40,111 bases of DNA from Mycobacterium sp. GTDB lineage: Bacteria; Actinomycetota; Actinomycetes; Mycobacteriales; Mycobacteriaceae. The notes below the pieces were generated by a model. That model ran no database searches. It had not been told where the DNA came from and saw only the letters and a program-made list of their open reading frames with translations. The DNA lies in contig JARLGR010000109.1 in the NCBI GenBank assembly GCA_031292665.1, forward strand, positions 1 to 40,111. Reading direction: 5' to 3'. Made by a program: the position numbers and the translations under genes. Position 1 is the first letter of the stretch. Each line of letters begins with the position of its first letter. This document shows positions 8,946 through 18,046 of this stretch, piece after piece.

Positions 8946-8997
8946 ACGACGGTGTCACTAAGTGCGACATTAGTGTCGCACTTAGTGACACCGTCGT
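8946..8997. repeat. 24-bp perfect inverted repeat, terminator- or operator-like
   Basis: The left arm at 8946-8969 is exactly complementary to the right arm at 8974-8997, around a TTAG loop. Each arm contains GTCACTAAGTGCGAC (forward or reverse), itself a partial dyad. The structure starts 14 bases after the SDR stop and ends 20 bases before the next start codon. There is no T-run, so it is not a textbook terminator. It could block read-through, act as an operator, or be a small palindromic mobile repeat. The 9-mer TCACTAAGT also occurs in the fadA upstream dyad at 326-334. Confidence 0.75.
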
Positions 8998-9017
8998 TCG
9001 AAGGAGCGTGCCGAGAA

Positions 9018-9983
9018 ATGCGGAATTCCCTTGGTTTCGTTGACGAGACCGGAAACCGACCACTTACGCGCCTCGGGCTGGCTTGGCCGGCATTGGGCGT
9101 CCTGTCGGGCGTGCTCATCGTGTGGAAGATCAGTAGCTGGGTGGCGGCCGGAGTTACTTCGGTCTCCCCGGGGCATGACACGATGCCAACACTCAACCTC
9201 CTCGTAATGCACGCTCTGGAGTGGGTTCAGTTCGGTGCGTTCGTGATCATCGTTGGACTGGTCGTCGTGCGTCCACTCATTCGACGCAAGGCCCTGGAGT
9301 TCGACGGTCTCTTCGTACTCGGTGCGATACTTCTGAATTTTTGGGACGTCCTTGATAACTACTGGGTATTCGCGTTCCAGTACAACGCATACCAACTCAA
9401 CGTCAGCTCCTGGGCCGGCCTTATTCCCGGCTGGCACAGCCCCGCCCCGCACCTCTGGGCGGTTCCGCTAGCGTTCGTGTTCGGTGCGTACACATGGGCG
9501 TTTTTTCTGGCTGTCCGGATGGGCACCGGACTAATTCAACGCATCCAAAAGATCTTTCCGGCGTGCGGAATTCTGCCGGCATTCGGTGCAGTGTTTGTCG
9601 TGGATGCGCTGCTGGCCGCAGTGTCCGAGAATGTATACCTGCGCGTCGGTGCCATCGCCAACATTCGCCCCTACGAGTCGCTAACCCTCTGGGACGGAAC
9701 AACACACGCGTTCCCGTTGTACAACCCGATACTGTTTGGCTTCACCTGGACAGCCATGACTGCACTGCGCTGGTCCCGGGACGCACGGGGATTCTCGTTT
9801 GTCGAGCGCAGCATCGCCGATGTCGTGCGTGCACCCAGAGCGCAAACTGTGCTGCGCTTCTTCGCGGTCTTTGCTTTCATGGAAGTCGCCTATATCCTGC
9901 TGTACTTCTTGCCGTTCAACGTTCTCGCTAGTCTGCGCACTGCGCCCCCCAACGTGTTTCCGTCCTACTTTCCGGTGCCATGA
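9018..9983 (+). CDS. AveC-like (spirocyclase family) integral membrane protein
   Basis: 321 aa with about seven hydrophobic segments. I recognise the mycobacterial family annotated as spirocyclase AveC from the order FDGLFVLGAILLNFWDVLDN, then FQYNAYQLNVSSWAGLIPGW, a PLYNP motif before the late membrane segments, and RDARGFSFVERSI. Known: AveC itself forms the spiroketal of avermectin, but the roles of mycobacterial homologues are not established. The start is the ATG at 9018, with AAGGAG at 9001-9006. It sits directly after the hairpin that closes the oxygenase operon. Three further polytopic proteins here seem distantly related. The family is fairly sure; the reaction is unknown. Confidence 0.7.
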   Translation: MRNSLGFVDETGNRPLTRLGLAWPALGVLSGVLIVWKISSWVAAGVTSVSPGHDTMPTLNLLVMHALEWVQFGAFVIIVGLVVVRPLIRRKALEFDGLFVLGAILLNFWDVLDNYWVFAFQYNAYQLNVSSWAGLIPGWHSPAPHLWAVPLAFVFGAYTWAFFLAVRMGTGLIQRIQKIFPACGILPAFGAVFVVDALLAAVSENVYLRVGAIANIRPYESLTLWDGTTHAFPLYNPILFGFTWTAMTALRWSRDARGFSFVERSIADVVRAPRAQTVLRFFAVFAFMEVAYILLYFLPFNVLASLRTAPPNVFPSYFPVP

Positions 9984-10008
9984 TTCGCCGCTGTGACACA
10001 CTGACGCT

Positions 10009-10575
10009 GTGCACGTGACACCGTCTCGCCGAGTCGATGCCATAAGAACCGAAGACCGGATACTCAACAACGCCCCGGCCGTACTGCGCTCAGATCAGCA
10101 CGCTTCGATGGGCCGGATAGCGGACGAGATCGGAGTCCACCGTGCGACGCTGTACCGGCATTTCCCGAATCGGGAGGCGTTGATCCAACGACTCACCGAG
10201 CGAGCGATTGCAGACGGCCGGGCCATCGTTGCAGCAGTTCCCCTCGACGAGCCGTGCCTTGATGAGATCCGCCGGCTCGCTACAGCGATCGCCGAGTTTG
10301 GCGACCGGTACAGGTTTTTGATTGGCAGTTCGCCGGTGCTCGCGGCTGGCGCCGATCCAATTGGACTGACTCCATTGATAGAGCGGTGGCAGCAGGCCGC
10401 GCTTGTGCGTGCTGACCTGCCACCACAATGGTTCACCTTGGCGTTTACCGCATTGGCAATCGCCCTGCAGGACACATCAACCCCCTCGCCCGATTGGCTC
10501 GAAGGGACGAATCACGCCGACGTTCTGTTTAGTACCTTCGTCAACGGCGCCGCCGTCGACGGAAGATCACGGTAA
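10009..10575 (+). CDS. TetR family transcriptional regulator
   Basis: 188 aa. A short TetR protein with the HTH at about residues 33-55 (SMGRIADEIGVHRATLYRHFPNREALIQ split over the window). The C-terminal half is a helical effector domain of unknown specificity. The start is uncertain: GTG at 10009 or the in-frame GTG at 10015. No strong ribosome site is visible, so a leaderless start is possible. It begins 26 bases after the AveC-like gene and may be co-transcribed with it. It converges on the acyl-CoA dehydrogenase, with a large hairpin between. Confidence 0.8.
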   Translation: MHVTPSRRVDAIRTEDRILNNAPAVLRSDQHASMGRIADEIGVHRATLYRHFPNREALIQRLTERAIADGRAIVAAVPLDEPCLDEIRRLATAIAEFGDRYRFLIGSSPVLAAGADPIGLTPLIERWQQAALVRADLPPQWFTLAFTALAIALQDTSTPSPDWLEGTNHADVLFSTFVNGAAVDGRSR

Positions 10576-10613
10576 TCCGTTGTCCTGGTGTGTATTTCGT
10601 CTCTGGCCTAGAC

Positions 10614-10649
10614 CGCGGCCCGCTGGACAGCGCTGTCCACCGGGCCGCG
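10614..10649. terminator. bidirectional hairpin between convergent genes
   Basis: CGCGGCCCG at 10614-10622 pairs with CGGGCCGCG at 10641-10649. Inside it, the self-complementary TGGACAGCGCTGTCCA spans 10624-10639, with one C-C mismatch between the two stems. It lies between the stops of the TetR gene and the leftward acyl-CoA dehydrogenase. There is no T-run, which is common for mycobacterial terminators. It probably stops transcription from both sides. Confidence 0.55.
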
Positions 10650-10672
10650 ACGCTTAGGCGGCGGCCACGGAA

Positions 10673-11854
10673 CTAGAGACTTCGTGCGATGAGTTCTTTC
10701 ATCACCTCGTTGGCGCCGGCATAAATCTTCTGAATACGTGCATCGGCGTACATCTGGGCGATCGGATACTCGGTGCTGTAGCCGTACCCGCCGAACAACT
10801 GCAGGCAGCGATCGATCACCTCGCATTGACGATCGGCAAGCCAATACTTGGCCATTGCCGCGGTGGTGGAGTCGATCTCGCCGGCCAGCAAGGCGTCGAT
10901 GCAGTGGTCAATGAACACTCGTGACACCCGCGCGATGGTGGCGCATTCCGCGAGTTCGAAGCGCGAATTCTGCATGTTAAACAACGGCGCGCCGAACAAC
11001 TCGCGCTGCTTGGCGTAGTCAGCAGTCACGGCCACGGCGCGCTCCATCGCGGCGACCGCCGACACACCCAAGATGACGCGCTCAGTGGCTAGTTGGGTCT
11101 TGAGCTGCTTGAAGCCTGCGTTGAGCTGTCCCAGAACGGCATTGGCCCCGATTTTGCAGTCGTCGTAATACAGCTCAGCGGTGTCCTGTCCTTTCTGGCC
11201 TATCTTATTCAGTGCAGCTCCACGGGAGAACCCGGCAGGTTCGCAACCGGCGCTGCGTTTGCTGACGTCGGTGATGAACAACGAGATACCCGCGCCACGG
11301 GCCCCGGGATCGGTCTTGGCGGCGACGATCACCACATCAGCATTGAGACCATTGGAGATGAAACACTTGGTGCCGGTGAGGGCATAACCGATATCGGTTG
11401 GGATGGCGCGGGCTGACATTGCCTGCAGGTCCGAACCCGCGCCGGGCTCGGTCATGGCAATCGCACCGATCCATTCTCCGCGGGCCAGTCGTGGCAGATA
11501 GCGTTGCTTTTGCTCCTCGGAACCATAGGTCAGGATGTAGTGCGGGACGATGACCGAGTGCACGCCTAGGTGCAGCGACGAATCGCCGGCCTTGACCTGT
11601 TCGGTCAACAAGGCGAAATCGTGGGCGAATGTGCCACCGCCGCCGCCGTACGCCTCAGGAATTGACATACACAGCAGGCCCATTTCACCGGCCTGCTCGT
11701 AGAGCTTGCGGTCGGGTCGGCCAGCCCGAATCGACTGTTCCCGCTCGGGAACGACGCGCTGTGCAAAGAACTCGCGCGCGAGTTCGGCTACGGCAGCGAC
11801 GTCGGCGGCCATCCAGGCCGACGAGCCGCCGGTGCTGCGCAAAGATCCGGTCAC
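10673..11854 (-). CDS. acyl-CoA dehydrogenase
   Basis: 393 aa. Family signatures are present: AMTEPGAGSD at 133-142, QLFGGYGYSTEYP at about 352-364, and the active-site region YAGANEVM with Glu at about 383. It catalyses FAD-dependent alpha,beta-dehydrogenation of an acyl-CoA, passing electrons to ETF. The open frame reaches 11959, but the GTG at 11854 follows a strong AGGAGAGG and removes an atypical N-terminal extension. It is a single leftward gene, divergent from the membrane protein at 12187. It would fit the beta-oxidation-like steps after the acyl-CoA synthetase, but the substrate cannot be read. Confidence 0.9.
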   Translation of the reverse strand: MTGSLRSTGGSSAWMAADVAAVAELAREFFAQRVVPEREQSIRAGRPDRKLYEQAGEMGLLCMSIPEAYGGGGGTFAHDFALLTEQVKAGDSSLHLGVHSVIVPHYILTYGSEEQKQRYLPRLARGEWIGAIAMTEPGAGSDLQAMSARAIPTDIGYALTGTKCFISNGLNADVVIVAAKTDPGARGAGISLFITDVSKRSAGCEPAGFSRGAALNKIGQKGQDTAELYYDDCKIGANAVLGQLNAGFKQLKTQLATERVILGVSAVAAMERAVAVTADYAKQRELFGAPLFNMQNSRFELAECATIARVSRVFIDHCIDALLAGEIDSTTAAMAKYWLADRQCEVIDRCLQLFGGYGYSTEYPIAQMYADARIQKIYAGANEVMKELIARSL

Positions 11855-12186
11855 GTGTTGTCCTCTCCTGGTGGGCCGCGCTTGCCTCGCGATCCAAAGC
11901 TGGGCAGTGCCCAGGGATAGTTGAATCCGCCTCGTAGGTTCTGGAAGATGCGGCGGCAAGGCACCGCCGCCGTTGATAGCAGACGCATCGAGAATATGTC
12001 AAAGTGCGCAGCGATAATCAATAAACTCTACGCGAATAGCAGACAGATCGTGTGATTGGTGGCACACTTGGCGGAGATGGCCCCATCGCGTGCGCCGCGT
12101 GGCCGTGGCGGCCCAGGTGGGCAGCGTGCGATTAGGGGCCGCACTGCCCCGCATCAAGCGGCCGTTCCGACCCCCATAGCGAGAGG

Positions 12187-13116
12187 ATGACAGTGACGAC
12201 GCTGACACTGGCACAAGGGATTCCGTCCTATCCGGTGCCGCCGGGTGACCTATCGGCTCCGCACGCACTGAGCATGACATTCACGGTCATTTGTGTCGCC
12301 TTCTGGTTGCTGGCCCTGGGATGGGTGGCGCGCCTTGCATCTCGCGGCGACAGCCTCGGCATGTTTTTCTTGTTTGGTGGTCTACTCATGGGGGTGCTTG
12401 AGCCCGGGTTGGATTACCTGGGTCTGCTCTGGTTCGCGCCGGACAACGTGGCCATCGCGGTCAACCTGTTCGGCCGGCACATCCCTCTCTATGTGGTACT
12501 GGGATATTCGTTCTTCTTCGGCTTGCAGGCATACGTCGTCTACCGCGCGATCCTGTTGGGCAAAGGCCCCAAGTTCTTTCTCTATGCCTACGCACTCTCC
12601 TGGTTGTTCGACATGGCACTTCAGGTGACGGGAGCTCAGCTCGGGTTGTATCACTACTACGGCCATCAGCCATACCTGTTCTTCGGCGGCCCAGCCTGGT
12701 GGTACTCCATCGACGCGACATTCCAGCTCGCCGCCGGCTTGCTGCTATTCCTGATTCGGCATCGCCTCACCGGGTGGGGCCGCCTGCTCATCATCCCGAT
12801 CCTGCCGAGCGTCTACTCAGGCCTCAACGGAGCGTTCGGATGGGCAGTATTCGCATCCCTGAACAGCAACTACCACGCTGATATCAACGGAAACCCGTCG
12901 ACGCCACTGGTCTACCTGGGCGGCACGATCACAATTGCCTTGTGTGCCATGGCCGTTTGGCTGCTCGTCGGAGAAATTCATCGTGCACAGCAGTTCGCGG
13001 GCATCGCGATCGATCATCGCGTCACCTGGCATGAGGTGCTACTGGCGAAGGTAGGAATCGGTCTAGGCGATCCGATCCTTGCTTCAGGACAGCACGCCGG
13101 CAGCGGAGTGCACTAG
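12187..13116 (+). CDS. polytopic membrane protein, AveC-related (paralogue 2)
   Basis: 309 aa with about seven hydrophobic helices and no signal peptide. Conserved-looking positions shared with the proteins at 32347 and 34968 are: GG-L-G--EP-LD in helix 2, GYSFFFG in helix 3, YYGHQP then P-WWYSID before helix 5, and PILPSVYSG in helix 6. I found no known active-site motif. The ATG at 12187 has AGAGG just upstream; GTG at 12193 is an alternative. The phytoene-desaturase-like flavoprotein follows 78 bases later in the same direction, probably in one operon, so it may act on or transport an isoprenoid. Function is unknown. Confidence 0.55.
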   Translation: MTVTTLTLAQGIPSYPVPPGDLSAPHALSMTFTVICVAFWLLALGWVARLASRGDSLGMFFLFGGLLMGVLEPGLDYLGLLWFAPDNVAIAVNLFGRHIPLYVVLGYSFFFGLQAYVVYRAILLGKGPKFFLYAYALSWLFDMALQVTGAQLGLYHYYGHQPYLFFGGPAWWYSIDATFQLAAGLLLFLIRHRLTGWGRLLIIPILPSVYSGLNGAFGWAVFASLNSNYHADINGNPSTPLVYLGGTITIALCAMAVWLLVGEIHRAQQFAGIAIDHRVTWHEVLLAKVGIGLGDPILASGQHAGSGVH

Positions 13117-13194
13117 CTGTCAGGCTGTCCGCGGGCGGAGCCGGAGATGATCGACGGCCAGACCCTCGTGACGACAACATGAAACTGGAGTGAC

Positions 13195-14814
13195 ATGGAC
13201 TCGGCAAGTGAACACTACGACGTGGTTATCATCGGCGGCGGGCACAACGGTCTGGTGGTCGGCTGCTACCTGGCCCGGACCGGGCTACGGGTCGTTGTAG
13301 TCGAACAACGAGAATGGCTCGGCGGCATGGCCGCCGCGCGTCCGTTCGTCGCTGAAGCCCCCGACCATGTGCTCAGCCCCGGCGCTTGGGAGAACGTCTA
13401 CTTCCGCGCTGGAGGCGTGGGCCGTGAACTGAATCTTGATACGTTCGGTTACCGCGAAGTTGAATCTGCCGGCTGGGCCTGGCTGGGCGACCACGGAGAA
13501 TCGTTGGTCGTGCAACGCAATGTCGCCCGCACCGTGGAAGACATCCGGCGCTTCTCTCGCCGCGACGCCCAACGCTATGCCGAGCTCGTTAAGATGGGCG
13601 TCAAGATCCTCAAGATCCAGGATGAGTACGGACTGTCCCATCCCAAACGCCCGAGTATGGCCACAGTTGGCGCGGCCCTTAAAGCGGTGTCCGGCGACAA
13701 ACAGGTGCGGGCGCTGCTAAGTAGCCTGCTCACCACTACTGCGGTAGACAGCATCGACGCGCTCTTCGAAAGTGAAGCTGTCCGAGGAATTTTCGCGGGG
13801 ACAGGGTCGATCCTGGCGCCGCTGACGGTGGACGGCAGCGCGCTGGCGGTCTTGGCCTCATCGCTAATTCATCATCAAGGCGCCGCGCGCCCCGTCGGTG
13901 CGATGGGTGGTCTGATCACTGCGCTGCAGCGGTGCCTGACTGCACACGGCGGGCACGTCCGTCTGGCTAGCGAGGTCGCCCGGATACATACCGATGGCCA
14001 CTGCGCTACCGCGGTCGAACTGATCGACGGCACGGTTTTGCACGCTGCGCGGGCGGTGATCGCGGCGTGTCCGGTGCAGAATCTGCCCAATCTGGTCGGT
14101 GCCGCGATGCCCGCCCGAATCGCCGAACGACTGCGCCACGCACCGGCCAACGCCACGGGGTTGGGAACCTTCACCATCAATGCTGCGCTGGCCGGACGAC
14201 TGGAACTGCCGCACCACCAGCCGCTTCGCGATGACGTCGACCTGCGCAAACCGGCCGTCTACATTGGCACGCTCGAAGAAGTTGTGACCGCTTCAGAGCA
14301 GTCGGCACGCGGCGAGGTCCCTGACCGTGCCGTCTTCTGCATGGGAATCTTCACGGCTGTCGACCCGACCCAGGCGCCGGAGGGCCAAGATGTTCTGCAG
14401 TTGTACGGGCCGGGACCTGTTGAGCCCCACGGCGGTTGGGATAAGTGGTGCCAGGAGGCCGAGCGTCGTCTGGTGGATCGCGCTGAGATGGTCTATCCGG
14501 ACCTGACCGCACTGGAGATCGGTCGCTACGTGGAGACTTCTCAGGACATCGCCACTAGGACCAGCGCAATCAACGGCTGCATCTATCACATCGATAATGC
14601 GCCGACGCGCATCGGGCCGATGCGGCCGGCGGTCGGAGCATCCGGATACCGAACGGTCATCGATAGACTCTACATCGGTTCAGCGAGTTGCCATCCCGGC
14701 GGCGGAGTTTCGGGCCTGCCTGGAAGGCATTGTGCCGCTGAAGTTCTCACCGACCTGACGCCAGGTACCGGGCTCCGCGCGCTACTGGCCCGTCGGATGC
14801 GCAAGCAGCCCTAG
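13195..14814 (+). CDS. phytoene-desaturase-like FAD-dependent oxidoreductase
   Basis: 539 aa. The N-terminal FAD Rossmann motif GGGHNG is at 14-19, with acidic Glu37 and the GG pair at 43-44 (EWLGGMAAARPF). The C-terminal FAD contact region reads GGGVSGLPGRHCAAEVL. This is the CrtI/PYROXD2-like group (COG1233), which dehydrogenates, isomerises or saturates isoprenoid chains. Size and motifs do not separate a carotenoid desaturase from other members. The start ATG is preceded by CTGGAG. It follows the membrane protein at 12187 and converges on a leftward Lrp regulator. Its place beside two carotenoid-oxygenase-family genes supports an isoprenoid substrate by inference. Confidence 0.78.
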   Translation: MDSASEHYDVVIIGGGHNGLVVGCYLARTGLRVVVVEQREWLGGMAAARPFVAEAPDHVLSPGAWENVYFRAGGVGRELNLDTFGYREVESAGWAWLGDHGESLVVQRNVARTVEDIRRFSRRDAQRYAELVKMGVKILKIQDEYGLSHPKRPSMATVGAALKAVSGDKQVRALLSSLLTTTAVDSIDALFESEAVRGIFAGTGSILAPLTVDGSALAVLASSLIHHQGAARPVGAMGGLITALQRCLTAHGGHVRLASEVARIHTDGHCATAVELIDGTVLHAARAVIAACPVQNLPNLVGAAMPARIAERLRHAPANATGLGTFTINAALAGRLELPHHQPLRDDVDLRKPAVYIGTLEEVVTASEQSARGEVPDRAVFCMGIFTAVDPTQAPEGQDVLQLYGPGPVEPHGGWDKWCQEAERRLVDRAEMVYPDLTALEIGRYVETSQDIATRTSAINGCIYHIDNAPTRIGPMRPAVGASGYRTVIDRLYIGSASCHPGGGVSGLPGRHCAAEVLTDLTPGTGLRALLARRMRKQP

Positions 14815-14860
14815 TACTACACACTGGAGGTTGGGCGCCGCTACCCGCGGGCAGAAGAAT

Positions 14861-15862
14861 TCAGACGATCCACGTCCAAGCGTAGGTGTGCTTGAGCGTG
14901 CCGACGGTATCGAAAGTCTCAGTGCGTTGCACCCCAGGTGCTAGTGCGATCTCGTTCAATACGGAGTTGATCAAGGTCGGGCGATCGCGAGCCACCAACA
15001 CCGCCAGGAAGTCGAAGTCGTCAAGGAGTCGGGTGATCTGAGCGACGTCGTCTCGGCGTGCGAGCACCTTCGCGACCTCTCTCGCTTTACCAGGGGCCGC
15101 CTTGACGCCGATGAAGGCGTGCGCGCCCAGGCCCGAGACCGTGATGTCGGATACGGCTTGGATGCGAAAGACCCTGTCAGTCTGCATGCGCTTGATGCGC
15201 CCGCGGACGGTTCCCTCGGACACCCCCAAATCCGCGGCGATCTGACGATTACTGCGGCGCGCATTGATCTGCAACTCGTGGATGATGGACAGGTCGAGTT
15301 CGTCGATCGAATCGCTAGGTTGCGCTTGTGGCATCGCGCCTGAATCTACGCTGAACAGAGTCCACTTGGACTCGTACTTCAGCACATCCAACGCCATGCA
15401 CCCGTGTATAGTGTTGACGCCTTTAACTTTTGGTAGCACATCGCCAAAAAGTTCGGCGATGTGCAGACGGTCGCGTCCGAGTAGGGCAACGATGATGTCG
15501 AAGCGGCCGGTGCAGACGGTCACTGATATCGCCTCGGGCATCTTGGCGAAGTCCGCGGCCACGTCCAGCACGGACCGATTGGTCACGTTGATCATCGCAA
15601 AGGCGAATTCGCGGTGTCCAAACAGCCGGATGTCAGTGATCGCGACGATCCGCAGAACGCCGGCATCTTCGAGTCGCCGAAGACGCGCGGCAACCGTCAC
15701 TTCATTGACGTTGAGGCTAGCGGCCAGCGCACGGTTGCCCTCCCGTCCGTCGTCGCGCAGCCGGTCGATCAGCGCGCGGTCCAAATCATCGAGTTCGATT
15801 TGATCAACGACCGTCCGTGCCGGAACGATTGCTTTGCCCGTCTGACCAGGTGCCTTTGCCAC
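14861..15862 (-). CDS. double-length Lrp/AsnC family regulator 1
   Basis: 333 aa, about twice a normal Lrp protein. There are two tandem HTH plus RAM units. HTH 1 is at about 25-75 (DLDRALIDRLRDDGREGNRALA, then NEVTVAARLRRLEDAGV). HTH 2 begins at about 185 (DELDLSIIHELQINARRSNRQIA, then SEGTVRGRIKRM). Each is followed by an alpha/beta ligand domain. The start is GTG at 15862 with AAAGG upstream. A GCGTAATACGC palindrome lies 82 bases upstream. It is the most divergent of the three such regulators in the window. The effector is unknown; Lrp proteins usually bind small metabolites and amino acids. Confidence 0.85.
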   Translation of the reverse strand: MAKAPGQTGKAIVPARTVVDQIELDDLDRALIDRLRDDGREGNRALAASLNVNEVTVAARLRRLEDAGVLRIVAITDIRLFGHREFAFAMINVTNRSVLDVAADFAKMPEAISVTVCTGRFDIIVALLGRDRLHIAELFGDVLPKVKGVNTIHGCMALDVLKYESKWTLFSVDSGAMPQAQPSDSIDELDLSIIHELQINARRSNRQIAADLGVSEGTVRGRIKRMQTDRVFRIQAVSDITVSGLGAHAFIGVKAAPGKAREVAKVLARRDDVAQITRLLDDFDFLAVLVARDRPTLINSVLNEIALAPGVQRTETFDTVGTLKHTYAWTWIV

Positions 15863-16098
15863 GCATCGCCTTTCTCAGCCGCTCGAGAAATCTGGCCGAT
15901 TTCTGCGCATCCTCCCACTATAGGGAGTGTCTGTCTGGCTGATGCGTAATACGCCAACTATTGAGAAGGTAACCCCGCCTCGCTGACCGTGCCTGACTCC
16001 ACCCGGGTGGATCGGCGAAGGATGTCCCGGCAGATAGTCGATGTGGCTGAATACGTCATATTGACGCTCTGGGGACGTTCGACCCTCGCGCCGGAGCC
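15863..16098 (-). promoter_or_regulatory. promoter region of Lrp regulator 1 with GCGTAATACGC palindrome
   Basis: No gene. On the minus strand a TATAGT -10 candidate lies at 15922-15917. The palindrome GCGTA-A-TACGC at 15944-15954 sits upstream of it. CTCCC-ACTATA-GGGAG at 15912-15927 is a second small dyad that spans the -10. These suggest autoregulation, as is usual for Lrp/AsnC genes, but this is inferred. Confidence 0.4.
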
Positions 16099-17577
16099 TT
16101 AATGGGTGAGGTCCATCCAATGCCCATGAGGAGTCCACCCGATTTGGAAGGGAATTTCGACTCGCGCTACCGGACCGCTCGCGATGTCCGAGGTATCAAA
16201 GATCTGGAACTCTGAGAGGTGCTCCATGTACCGTGACAGCGGGACGATGAGGTAGCCGTCTGCCTCCGGAGAGTCTGGGCTGCGAGGGGCGAAAGTGGGC
16301 TCGAAGACAGAGATCGGCGCATCACTCTTGATGGTGTAGCTGTCCTCTTCACCTGTTAACACATTGCGGCGAACCACAGTTCGCAGCGACCACATCTCCG
16401 GACCAGCCATCAGGAAGCCCCACTTGTAGGGCTTTCCGTAGAACCGCTCGTCGACCTTGGGGAACTCGACGGCGCGGTCATCGACCCTCTCCGATTTGAC
16501 CGACCCGGTTAGCAGATCAATAGTCCACCTGCCCATTTGAGTCGTCGACATCGGAACATAATCGGCTCCAACGGGATTGGATTCGTCAGTGGGAAACGGC
16601 GGGGAGTCGTATATCGGTGCATCCAAGACCAATTGATCTCCAACGTGGTTGGCCGACATGGTGTGCAGGACATACTCAGCTTCGACATCGACGGTAACCC
16701 ATCTGATGGGTGCATCAATGTCGTCCCGCCGAATCAGCGCGAGCTTGATGGGGAGATCGGGTTCCCATCCGTAGAAGGCTTTTCCTTGCTCGATGCGATC
16801 GAGACCTACAACAAGTGGCTGGAAGGGCAGAACAACGAAATGTTCTGTGAGCCACATGTCATGGGTGAGCGCTGCGTACGGAGCGTCGTCGAGTGCGCGG
16901 GTTCGAACAGTGCCATCGGGCTTCACCCAATGCAGCGTGGTGTACGGCTTGTGATCGGTGTAGGCCCAGCCGAGCAGTTCGCCTGTCTGGGCATCCCACT
17001 TGGGATGGGCCGTGAACGCTGCGTCGCCAAAGCATGCCGGTGCCTGCATGCCTGCACTCAGTTGAGTGGACCACGGGACCACACCACGCGTTTTGAGGGA
17101 GATCGGATCCAGGGAAATCGGAGGTGAACCTTGTTCTCCCAAGGCCAGAAGCTGATCCCCGAATGGAACCACGTTGATGTTGTTCGCTCCCTGCGGCACG
17201 CCCTGGGTGAACTCGTTACGGACGACCCTGCCCCAGCCGAACGACCGCCAATCGCCGAAATCGCCATCAGTCCAGTCGAAAAGGGGTTGCCCAGCCCGTT
17301 CCTCAGCGAGGTACTTCGGTGTCCGTATCCAGCGGTTGCGAAAGTCTGCGCGCCCCTCTCGGAAGATGAGACCTTGGACCATCCCGTCAAGGGTGAACGG
17401 TCCCACTAGTCCCTGCCGTGTCGGCCGTTTCCATGTGCCGCCGACGCGGTAGAACCCACCGTTGAGGGACGTGGGTATCTCGCCCTCACTGACGATGCAG
17501 TCATCGACAGAGGCTTCGAACCGCATGGGGGTCAGCGGGCCCATTAGCCACATCTTTTGTGGATACGGTGGTGCCAT
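16099..17577 (-). CDS. carotenoid oxygenase (RPE65/lignostilbene dioxygenase) family protein 1
   Basis: 492 aa. The four iron-ligand histidines of this seven-bladed-propeller family can be placed: His191 in FTAHPKWD, His239 in THDMW, His305 in LHTMSANH, and His484 in TPHGHW at the C-terminus. The N-terminus has the family segment LNGGFYRVGGTWKRP. Known: non-haem Fe(II) enzymes that cleave a C=C bond of carotenoids, apocarotenoids or stilbenes with O2 into two aldehydes or ketones. The ATG start follows GAAGGAG. It is closely similar to the protein at 36205. An LLM-oxidoreductase remnant lies upstream and a double Lrp regulator downstream. The substrate is unknown. Confidence 0.9.
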   Translation of the reverse strand: MAPPYPQKMWLMGPLTPMRFEASVDDCIVSEGEIPTSLNGGFYRVGGTWKRPTRQGLVGPFTLDGMVQGLIFREGRADFRNRWIRTPKYLAEERAGQPLFDWTDGDFGDWRSFGWGRVVRNEFTQGVPQGANNINVVPFGDQLLALGEQGSPPISLDPISLKTRGVVPWSTQLSAGMQAPACFGDAAFTAHPKWDAQTGELLGWAYTDHKPYTTLHWVKPDGTVRTRALDDAPYAALTHDMWLTEHFVVLPFQPLVVGLDRIEQGKAFYGWEPDLPIKLALIRRDDIDAPIRWVTVDVEAEYVLHTMSANHVGDQLVLDAPIYDSPPFPTDESNPVGADYVPMSTTQMGRWTIDLLTGSVKSERVDDRAVEFPKVDERFYGKPYKWGFLMAGPEMWSLRTVVRRNVLTGEEDSYTIKSDAPISVFEPTFAPRSPDSPEADGYLIVPLSRYMEHLSEFQIFDTSDIASGPVARVEIPFQIGWTPHGHWMDLTH

Positions 17578-17770
17578 AGCGGTGCTCCTTCACTAGAGAC
17601 AGACGGTGCCTTGACGGGCTGCGGAAATCGGGATTGAACAGGTCATCCAGCGGGATGTGACTGCTACAGCGTTGCGTTCGTCCGCCGCGTCGGCATCGCA
17701 TGAACTTGATCGAGCGGTCCGGGCGGGGGCGAGCTTGATGGTGGTGTCCAGCAAGTGAAGATGGGCAGCA

Positions 17771-18022
17771 TTTTCGACCTACGGGATTGAACAGTGGGGA
17801 AGCGAATTTATAGAACTGGCCGGTGTATTCGGCCGGCACGTCGTCGATGAAGTATCTCCAAACCAGGCGGAGGATGTCGATGTATGCCCTCATCCGGGCA
17901 ACGGGATGCGATACGTCACCTCCGTTGAACACGTCGGTCCAACCGCGGCCACCAGGTGCCACCGCGAGGATCATGCACCCCTCGGACAGTTCGTCGACAT
18001 CGACTGCGCCGTTGTCGGCCAA
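17771..18022 (-). pseudogene. remnant of an LLM-class (F420/FMN-dependent) oxidoreductase
   Basis: About 84 codons read like an internal piece of a luciferase-like monooxygenase: VDELSEGCMILAVAPGGRGW, then HPVARMRAYIDILRLVWRYF, then YTGQFYKFASPLFNP. The normal N-terminal barrel strands are missing. After LFNPVGRK the frame turns into unrelated sequence that runs towards the dioxygenase start. A complete enzyme is about 300 aa, so this is a truncated gene. It lies between the candidate promoter at 18053-18081 and the dioxygenase, and may simply be a transcribed spacer now. Confidence 0.6.
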
Positions 18023-18046
18023 GCATCAACTGTGACGCGAGTCATA

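Noticed and set aside
12187..13116. A rhodopsin-type retinal protein, given seven helices near carotenoid oxygenases
   Set aside because: No lysine in the last helix and no rhodopsin motifs, so retinal binding is not supported.
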